9,529 nt of DNA from Rhodocyclales bacterium. GTDB taxonomy: Bacteria > Pseudomonadota > Gammaproteobacteria > Burkholderiales > Rhodocyclaceae. Made by a program: the position numbers and the translations under genes. The stretch spans positions 1 through 9,529 of the forward strand of contig JAIOPW010000387.1 in NCBI GenBank assembly GCA_021413665.1, read 5' to 3'. Below are positions 5,398 through 9,529 of this stretch, one piece after another. The notes under the pieces are model-generated. The model had not been told where the DNA came from and did not search any database. It saw only the letters and a program-made list of their open reading frames with translations. The first letter of the stretch is position 1. Each line of letters opens with the position of its first letter.

Positions 5398-7290
5398 ATG
5401 GGAAAATACACGGAGTTCCACAAGCGCTCGATTGATCAACGCGACGAGTTCTGGGCCGAGCAGTCGGCGCTGATCGACTGGCAGACACCACCGAAACAGA
5501 TCTGTGACTTCTCGCGGCCGCCGTTTGCCAAGTGGTTCGTCGGCGGCAAGACCAACCTCTGCCACAACGCGGTGGATCGCCACGCGGCGAAACGTCCGAA
5601 CGACCGCGCCCTGGTCTACATCTCGACCGAAACCAACGAAGAGAAGAGCTATACCTTCGCTGAACTGAAGGCCGAAGTGATGCGCACCGCGGCGATCATG
5701 CAGTCGCTCGGCGTCGGTCGCGGTGACCGCGTGCTGGTGTACATGCCGATGATCGCCGAAGCCACCTTCGCCATTCTCGCCTGCGCCCGCATCGGCGCCA
5801 TCCACTCCGTGGTGTTCGGCGGCTTCGCATCGGGTTCGCTGGCGACGCGGATCGACGATGCCAAGCCGAAGGTGATCGTTTCCAGCGACGCCGGCATGCG
5901 TGGCGGCAAGGCCGTGCCCTATAAGCACCTGCTGGATGAAGCCTGCAAGCTGGCCCAGTTCCCGCCGGAAAAGGTGCTGATGATCGATCGCGGCCTGGAC
6001 AAGGGTTGGCCGCGGGTGGCCGGTCGTGACGTCGACTACGCAGAACTGCGCACAAAGTACATGGACGCAGACGTACCCTGCGAATGGATGGAGTCGACCG
6101 AGCCGTCCTACATCCTCTACACGTCAGGCACCACCGGCAAGCCCAAAGGCGTGCAGCGCGACACGGGGGGCTATGCGGTGGCGCTGGCGGCCTCGATGAA
6201 GCATATCTTCCAGGGCGGCGAGGGCGAGACCATGTTCTCCACCTCCGACATCGGCTGGGTGGTTGGTCACAGCTACATCATCTACGGGCCGCTGATCGCC
6301 GGCATGGCTACCATCATGTACGAGGGCACGCCGATCCGCCCCGATCCGGGCATCTGGTGGCAGATCGTCGAGAAATACAAGGTCAACGTCATGTTCTCGG
6401 CGCCGACCGCGGTTCGCGTGCTGAAGAAGAGCGACAACAGCTGGCTGCACAAGTACGATCTGTCCTCGCTCAAGCACCTTTTCCTCGCCGGCGAGCCGCT
6501 CGACCAGCCGACCCACGAATGGATCATGGGCGAACTCAAGCTGCCGGTGATCGACAACTACTGGCAGACCGAAACCGGCTGGCCGATCTTGTCCACGGTG
6601 CGTGGCATCGAGGACACCAAGATCAAGTTCGGTACGCCGAGTTTTCCGGTGTATGGCTACGACCTGCGCATCTTCCGCGAAGACGGCACGGTTTGCGACG
6701 CCAATGAGAAGGGCATCGTCGGCATTGTGCCGCCGCTTCCGCCGGGCTGCCTGTCGACCATCTGGGGTGACGACGAGCGCTTTGTCAGCACCTATTTCAG
6801 CCTGTTCAAGGAGCCGCAGGTCTATTCCTCCTTCGACTGGGGCATCATGGATGACGAGGGCTATCATTTCATCCTGGGCCGCACCGACGACGTCATCAAC
6901 GTCGCTGGTCATCGTCTCGGCACGCGCGAGATCGAAGAGGCCGTGCAGGGCCACAGCGCGGTTGCCGAAGTGGCCGTGGTTGGCGTCAATGATCAGTTGA
7001 AGGGGCAGGAGCCGGTTGCCTTCGTCGTGGTCAAGGATCCGGCTCGGGTGGCTACCGCCGAATTGCGAACGGCACTCGAAGCAGAAATCAAGAAGGTCGT
7101 CGACGGCAACCTCGGTGCGATTGCCCGCCCTAAGCGCGTGCACTTCGTTACCGGTCTGCCCAAGACGCGATCAGGAAAGATGCTGCGCCGTTCCATTCAG
7201 GCGCTTGCTGAAGGTCGCGACGCCGGTGACCTGACAACGATTGACGATCCATCTACGCTGGAACAGATCAAAGCGGCTTTGGCTGGCTGA
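5398..7290 (+). CDS. prpE: Propionate-CoA ligase (acyl-CoA synthetase, PrpE-like)
   Basis: This 630-residue AMP-forming acyl-CoA synthetase converts propionate (or acrylate, acetate), ATP and CoA to the acyl-CoA, AMP and pyrophosphate. It belongs to the acetyl/propionyl-CoA synthetase branch of the adenylate-forming superfamily. The P-loop YTSGTTGKPKG is at 241-251, the substrate and adenylate motif YWQTETGWP at 388-396, a GRTDDVINVAGHRLGTREIEE hinge region follows, and the conserved catalytic lysine K594 is in KTRSGKMLRR. That lysine is the site acylated by Pat-type acetyltransferases in related enzymes, a likely post-translational switch. The ATG at 5398 has a GAGG ribosome site at normal spacing and the expected MGKYTEFHKRSI N-terminus; longer in-frame openings into acuI are rejected. 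PrpE is favoured over Acs by overall resemblance and by the acuI neighbour, but some acetate activity is possible. Confidence 0.9.
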   Translation: MGKYTEFHKRSIDQRDEFWAEQSALIDWQTPPKQICDFSRPPFAKWFVGGKTNLCHNAVDRHAAKRPNDRALVYISTETNEEKSYTFAELKAEVMRTAAIMQSLGVGRGDRVLVYMPMIAEATFAILACARIGAIHSVVFGGFASGSLATRIDDAKPKVIVSSDAGMRGGKAVPYKHLLDEACKLAQFPPEKVLMIDRGLDKGWPRVAGRDVDYAELRTKYMDADVPCEWMESTEPSYILYTSGTTGKPKGVQRDTGGYAVALAASMKHIFQGGEGETMFSTSDIGWVVGHSYIIYGPLIAGMATIMYEGTPIRPDPGIWWQIVEKYKVNVMFSAPTAVRVLKKSDNSWLHKYDLSSLKHLFLAGEPLDQPTHEWIMGELKLPVIDNYWQTETGWPILSTVRGIEDTKIKFGTPSFPVYGYDLRIFREDGTVCDANEKGIVGIVPPLPPGCLSTIWGDDERFVSTYFSLFKEPQVYSSFDWGIMDDEGYHFILGRTDDVINVAGHRLGTREIEEAVQGHSAVAEVAVVGVNDQLKGQEPVAFVVVKDPARVATAELRTALEAEIKKVVDGNLGAIARPKRVHFVTGLPKTRSGKMLRRSIQALAEGRDAGDLTTIDDPSTLEQIKAALAG

Positions 7291-7299
7291 GCAAAACAT

Positions 7300-7327
7300 T
7301 TGACCGAAGGCGCGATTCGGGTAGAAT
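7300..7327 (+). promoter_or_regulatory. tRNA-Val promoter
   Basis: TTGACC (7300-7305) and TAGAAT (7322-7327) are separated by 16 bp. A GC-rich discriminator (TCGCGCC) follows, as is usual for stringently controlled stable-RNA promoters. The predicted start near 7334 lies about 16 bases before the mature tRNA. Confidence 0.7.
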
Positions 7328-7349
7328 TCGCGCCTCTTTTGCAGGTAGC

Positions 7350-7426
7350 AGGCGCGTAGCTCAGCTGGTTAGAGCACCACCTTGACATGGTGGGGGTCGT
7401 TGGTTCGAGTCCAATCGCGCCTACCA
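7350..7426 (+). tRNA. tRNA-Val (anticodon GAC)
   Basis: A full 77-nt cloverleaf is present. The acceptor arms AGGCGCG (7350-7356) and CGCGCCT (7416-7422) pair over seven bases and are followed by an encoded ACCA tail. The D arm is GCTC-AGCTGGTTA-GAGC. The anticodon stem CCACC/GGTGG encloses loop TTGACAT with GAC at 7384-7386. The T loop is TTCGAGT. The gene is the probable insertion target of the adjacent recombinase. Confidence 0.97.
7405..7426 (+). other. Candidate attachment site at the tRNA 3' end
   Basis: Tyrosine recombinases encoded beside a tRNA usually recombine within its T-arm/acceptor 3' segment, restoring the tRNA with element DNA. The integrase stop codon lies only 89 bp past the tRNA. 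No second copy of the segment is found in the window, so the far junction would lie beyond the right edge and the core length is unknown. Confidence 0.4.
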
Positions 7427-7463
7427 AATTACGGTAGGAAATCAATAAGTTGCAACACCAATC

Positions 7464-7487
7464 AAACCGCCTTCGGGCGGTTTTTTT
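7464..7487 (+). terminator. Intrinsic terminator downstream of tRNA-Val
   Basis: AAACCGCC and GGCGGTTT (7464-7471 and 7476-7483) pair perfectly around a stable TTCG tetraloop and run into a seven-T tract ending at 7487. It ends tRNA transcription. The partly symmetric A-rich 5' side could also help stop the convergent integrase transcript. Confidence 0.9.
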
Positions 7488-7514
7488 GCTTCCTATGGCT
7501 AAAACGTGACGTAA

Positions 7515-8621
7515 CTAGCCAGACGTTCCGGTTCGTAGGTTCTCGTTTTCTGCCACAAGCTGCAATTTTGGCCGGTCGATCCAGTGCCGCAAATGCTCTC
7601 CGCTTAGATGGGCATACCGCTGCACCATCTTGAGCGACGACCATCCTCCAAGCTCCTGCAGGACGTGCAGGGGTGTTCCGTTCTGCACGTGCCAGCTTGC
7701 CCAGGTGTGCCTGAGGTCGTGCCAGCAAAAATCGCATATTCCCGCCCTGATCAGTGCTTCGCGCCACGCACGGGTACTTGTCTGATGGACCGGTCGCCCC
7801 GCCTTGGCAAAGACCCAGCGCAAGGGTTCGTCGCGCTCTGTCTCGTCTTTTTCCTGCAAGGCTTTTTGGGCCAGCAGAATTTCTATTGCTTTGTCGCTCA
7901 GTGGTACCGCAAGTGCTTTGCCGTTCTTGGTATTTTCGCCAAGAACCCAAGCTGCCTTTCTCACCAAATCTACCTGCGACCATTCCAGATGCGTCACGTT
8001 GGCCCTTCTGAGACCTGTCTGCAAACTGAACTCCGTCATTGCTGCCAAGTGCTTCGGCAGGTGGCTTATGAGTTTGTCGGCGTCCTCTCGCGAAATCCAA
8101 CGAATGCGGCTCTTGGCTCCCTTGAGTGCCTTGATCTTCGGTACTCTGTCGATCCATTCCCATTCATCCCGAGCTTTGTTGAGTGCGGCCCGGAATGTCG
8201 TCAGAAATCGATTGACCGTATCTGGCCCCGGTGTGCATTCTCGTTCTTGCCCGCTCTTGTAAATGCGGATGTATGGCTTCTGCCTTTCAGCAATAAGCGT
8301 GCTCACCACCGCTTTGTCGATCTCGTCGAGATACTTGCCGCCGAGATAGGTATCGAGCCAACGAAATGCATGCCGGTCGTTCTCAATAGACGCCTTGCGT
8401 TCAGCCTCAGCTTCGCGGATGTAGCGGACTACAGCTTCACGCCATGTGTATCGGCGCTTGGTCCCTAGTCGTTGCTGTTCCCAAATCTGAGCCTTTAGCT
8501 TGTCGTGGTATTCCTGCGCTTTTCTCCGGTCTTCAGTCCCAGTGCTTTCGCGTATTCGTCGTCCGCCGATGGTGACGTCAAGCCACCAGAGTGACGACTC
8601 TTTAGGTCGATAGATAGCCAT
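7515..8621 (-). CDS. int: Tyrosine recombinase (phage-type integrase)
   Basis: This 368-residue site-specific recombinase is expected to integrate and excise the element at the tRNA-Val gene. The N-terminal segment (MAIYRPKESSLWWLDVTIGG) is a short arm-type DNA-binding region. The core-binding domain spans roughly 58-160 and the catalytic domain about 172-350. The active-site set is complete: R205 (TGLRRANV), a lysine in the beta-hairpin (K232 or K235, ENTKNGK), H301 and R304 (WHDLRH), W327 in the His/Trp position (LGGWSS), and the nucleophile Y336 (VQRYAHL). The ATG at 8621 is preceded by AAAGGAGG with 7 bases of spacing, a very good ribosome site lying inside the overlapping upstream HTH gene. 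Transcription runs towards the tRNA. All catalytic residues are intact, so the element may still be mobile. Confidence 0.95.
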   Translation of the reverse strand: MAIYRPKESSLWWLDVTIGGRRIRESTGTEDRRKAQEYHDKLKAQIWEQQRLGTKRRYTWREAVVRYIREAEAERKASIENDRHAFRWLDTYLGGKYLDEIDKAVVSTLIAERQKPYIRIYKSGQERECTPGPDTVNRFLTTFRAALNKARDEWEWIDRVPKIKALKGAKSRIRWISREDADKLISHLPKHLAAMTEFSLQTGLRRANVTHLEWSQVDLVRKAAWVLGENTKNGKALAVPLSDKAIEILLAQKALQEKDETERDEPLRWVFAKAGRPVHQTSTRAWREALIRAGICDFCWHDLRHTWASWHVQNGTPLHVLQELGGWSSLKMVQRYAHLSGEHLRHWIDRPKLQLVAENENLRTGTSG

Positions 8622-8824
8622 TCATTGGCCTCCTTTCTAACGCTATCTTTCGACGCTTGCCGCCTGTAGTTTGAACGCAAATAGTCGACAAGGTCAATAT
8701 CAATGAATACCCAGCATTTCCCTGGCTTGGCTGCTGGGACTTCTCCGGACTGCGCTTTGCGAAGCAATGTGATCGGATGTATGTGTAGGAGCCTTGCGGC
8801 TTCCTGGAGTGTCAGCGTTCGCAT
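8495..8824 (-). CDS. Excisionase-family helix-turn-helix DNA-binding protein
   Basis: This 109-residue protein has an N-terminal winged-helix/MerR-like excisionase domain. Residues 4-49 (LTLQEAARLLHIHPITLLRKAQSG, then PAAKPGKCWVFIDIDLVDYL) match the usual fold: first helix, turn, recognition helix, and a wing ending in the DLVDYL helix. Such proteins act as recombination directionality factors or small regulators beside integrases. The last 40 or so residues are basic and polar without a recognised domain, and are encoded mostly within a 127-bp overlap with int in another frame. The ATG at 8824 gives the expected start of the fold, though no strong ribosome site precedes it. Coupled translation with int is likely. 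A perfect 13-bp palindrome 45 bp upstream may be its operator. Function as Xis rather than as a transcriptional regulator is inferred from position. Confidence 0.8.
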   Translation of the reverse strand: MRTLTLQEAARLLHIHPITLLRKAQSGEVPAAKPGKCWVFIDIDLVDYLRSNYRRQASKDSVRKEANEWLSIDLKSRHSGGLTSPSADDEYAKALGLKTGEKRRNTTTS

Positions 8825-8868
8825 GGATTTTCAGGTTGAGTGCGCATCTTTGCCTGCCAAATAGTCTT

Positions 8869-8881
8869 AACGATGATCGTT
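8869..8881. promoter_or_regulatory. Perfect 13-bp palindrome upstream of the HTH-int genes (candidate operator)
   Basis: AACGAT-G-ATCGTT is an exact inverted repeat 45 bp before the HTH start, where a promoter would be expected. On the minus strand it would fill the spacer between a weak TTTACC and a weak ACTATT. Its symmetry suggests binding by a dimeric repressor. Confidence 0.5.
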
Positions 8882-8891
8882 TGGTAAATGT

Positions 8892-8901
8892 CTAGGGCAT
8901 A
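8892..8901 (+). repeat. CTAGGGCATA copy 1 (half-site)
   Basis: These ten bases are identical to 9116-9125, where they form the right half of a perfect palindrome. The left side is degenerate here. CTAG is a scarce tetranucleotide in many proteobacterial genomes, so two identical contexts within 230 bp suggest a shared binding site. Confidence 0.4.
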
Positions 8902-8984
8902 GCTCGCATCTAACCCCACTTGTCAGTGCAGAGACGTCACACCGTGTTCTCGAACCCTCCCGGTACAGGCGTCACGTCAACGGT

Positions 8985-9023
8985 CTAACGGGCCACCAGA
9001 GTCCCTCGTCGGTTGGCCCTTAG
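8985..9023. other. Long imperfect hairpin in the element control region
   Basis: CTAA/TTAG (4 bp), then GGGCCA/TGGCCC (6 bp), then CC/GG (2 bp) pair across 8985-8997 and 9011-9023, with a single bulged C and a single bulged T. Inside, GAG (8999-9001) can pair with CTC (9005-9007). No T-run follows on either strand. It may be a structured RNA, a recombination accessory site or a protein-binding site. Confidence 0.45.
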
Positions 9024-9109
9024 CGGAGCAAACACCAGTTTTCCTGCTTGAGCGGCCGTATCAGGCCTTAACTCATGAGTACGGAATTGCTTTCAAAACT
9101 GTCGGCGAC

Positions 9110-9125
9110 TATGCCCTAGGGCATA
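9110..9125. promoter_or_regulatory. Perfect 16-bp palindrome, candidate operator for the sigma gene
   Basis: TATGCCCTAGGGCATA is exactly self-complementary and lies about 90 bp upstream of the sigma factor start, beside an AT-rich tract. Its right half recurs at 8892-8901 near the HTH gene, so one regulator may control both divergent units. Confidence 0.5.
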
Positions 9126-9180
9126 TAGATATATTTATTTCGATGCCATTTAGTTAAATAGCAACGTCATTGGTCACATT

Positions 9181-9209
9181 GCCGCCCTTTCATCTGACGA
9201 AAGGGGGGC
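9181..9209 (+). promoter_or_regulatory. Hairpin sequestering the sigma factor ribosome binding site
   Basis: GCCGCCCTTTC (9181-9191) pairs with GAAAGGGGGGC (9199-9209) over ten base pairs with one G-G mismatch, around a 7-base loop. The purine-rich tract 9200-9208, which ends 4 bases before the ATG at 9213 and must serve as ribosome site, is wholly in the 3' arm. As RNA this should hinder initiation unless it is melted or bound. Confidence 0.55.
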
Positions 9210-9212
9210 GCC

Positions 9213-9529
9213 ATGGCGCTCAAACAGGGCAATGGTCTACAGGGCTGGGAAATAGCGGTCACCAAAAAACTCATCGGAGAATTCCGCCGGCGGTCACGAA
9301 GTCTGTATCGGGAGGAATTCGACGATCTCCTACAGGAATGCCTGATGCACTGGCTTGAAGTGCGTCGGCAGCTAGTCCCCGACCCGGGCGGTCCGCCCAT
9401 TGCCTACATGGCGCGGGTCGTGCGCAACAAGCTGATCGATCTGGCGCGCGAGCGGGAGACCGACAAGCGACGGGGCGACCAGGAGACCGTTTCCCTGGAC
9501 GATACGGTGGGTGACTCCGAGGACGCGCC
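9213..9529 (+). CDS. Sigma-70 family RNA polymerase sigma factor, 3' end cut by window edge
   Basis: The frame is open from ATG 9213 to the edge (105 codons seen). The segment EEFDDLLQECLMHWLEV (34-50) followed by PPIAYMARVVRNKLIDLARERETDKRR (61-87) matches sigma region 2. There the first part resembles the 2.1/2.2 core-polymerase-binding helices and the second the 2.3/2.4 -10-recognising helices, as in ECF-like factors. Region 4 would follow outside, after the linker seen at 88-105. An in-frame TGA at 9195-9197 makes ATG 9213 the first possible start; the ribosome site is the G-rich tract at 9203-9208. The gene diverges from the excisionase/integrase unit and so lies inside the mobile element, where it could direct transcription of the element's own genes. 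No anti-sigma gene is visible in the window. A DNA-binding regulator with sigma-like helices is a less likely alternative. Confidence 0.8.
   Translation, partial: MALKQGNGLQGWEIAVTKKLIGEFRRRSRSLYREEFDDLLQECLMHWLEVRRQLVPDPGGPPIAYMARVVRNKLIDLARERETDKRRGDQETVSLDDTVGDSEDA

Larger units (their letters stand above)
8825..9212. other. Noncoding control region between the HTH gene and the sigma factor gene
   Basis: No convincing gene is seen on either strand across these 388 bases. The stretch is AT-richer than its surroundings, especially 9123-9165, and holds two perfect palindromes, a long hairpin and an SD-sequestering hairpin (listed separately). It sits between divergent genes and so should hold both promoters. 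I could not identify either with confidence. Confidence 0.7.
7427..9529. mobile_element. Integrase-proximal end of a tRNA-Val-inserted integrative element (continues beyond window)
   Basis: The integrase, excisionase-like HTH gene, palindrome-rich control region and divergent sigma factor gene lie immediately 3' of a complete tRNA gene, the standard layout of a genomic island or prophage left end. Base composition is visibly less GC-rich through the integrase and control region than in the prpE and fbp genes. The left boundary is inferred to fall within or just after the tRNA; the right boundary is not in view. Whether it is a prophage, a conjugative element or a satellite cannot be decided, because the cargo is outside. 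Confidence 0.7.

Noticed and set aside
6124..7143. Minus-strand open frame of 339 codons opposite prpE
   Set aside because: The composition is that of a codon-phase shadow and no recognisable motif is present; prpE is certain on the plus strand.
7197..7445. Minus-strand frame across tRNA-Val containing GLEPTTPTMSRWCSNQLSYAP
   Set aside because: This peptide type is a well-known false call made by translating the antisense strand of a tRNA gene.
7608..8468. Plus-strand open frame of 286 codons opposite int
   Set aside because: It is antisense to an integrase with a complete catalytic set and shows no domain of its own.
8948..8960. Reverse-strand GGTTCGAGA resembling a tRNA T loop, as a second attachment site or tRNA fragment
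   Set aside because: Flanking bases do not match the tRNA-Val 3' end and no stem forms; the resemblance is limited to a common heptamer.
8825..9212. CRISPR array or tandem repeat block
   Set aside because: Repeats seen here are short dyads and isolated motifs without regular spacing or unit length.

Overview
The window looks like a moderately GC-rich proteobacterial chromosome, most likely a betaproteobacterium (Rhodocyclales-like is my guess). The grounds are Gram-negative periplasmic binding-protein chemistry, Fur-type operators, high-GC codon use and the protein family styles; no ribosomal RNA is present to fix the taxon. The first 7.4 kb reads as ordinary chromosome. The last 2.1 kb, right of a tRNA-Val gene, reads as the integrase end of an integrated mobile element.

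Region 1 (1-3630) is a ferric-iron uptake locus split into separately transcribed pieces. The ATPase (fbpC-like, minus strand, cut by the window edge) and the fused permease (fbpB-like, plus strand) diverge from a short intergenic region with a Fur-like palindrome and a self-complementary -10 element. The periplasmic Fe(III)-binding protein (fbpA/futA-like) lies beyond the permease on the minus strand, with its own promoter and a Fur-like box in the spacer. Between them is a small tandem-CDGSH iron-sulfur protein gene whose stop codon overlaps that of the permease. The three transporter parts together would bind Fe3+ in the periplasm, move it across the inner membrane and power the transport.

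Region 2 (3633-5344) holds a secreted NlpC/P60 cell-wall peptidase gene, ending at a clear intrinsic terminator just before the fbpA promoter. Divergent from it is an acrylyl-CoA reductase-type quinone oxidoreductase gene (acuI/yhdH). Region 3 (5398-7290) is a propionate-CoA ligase gene (prpE) directly downstream of acuI on the same strand. The pair fits acrylate, 3-hydroxypropionate or propionate assimilation through propionyl-CoA.

Region 4 (7300-7487) is a complete tRNA-Val(GAC) gene with a stable-RNA-type promoter and a downstream intrinsic terminator. Region 5 (about 7427-9529) is the start of an integrative element: a tyrosine recombinase gene pointing at the tRNA, an excisionase-like helix-turn-helix gene overlapping it by 127 bp, and a noncoding stretch of about 390 bp rich in palindromes and hairpins. 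Last comes a divergent sigma-70-family factor gene, cut by the window edge, whose ribosome binding site lies inside a strong predicted hairpin. The element's cargo lies outside the window, so its overall function cannot be read here.
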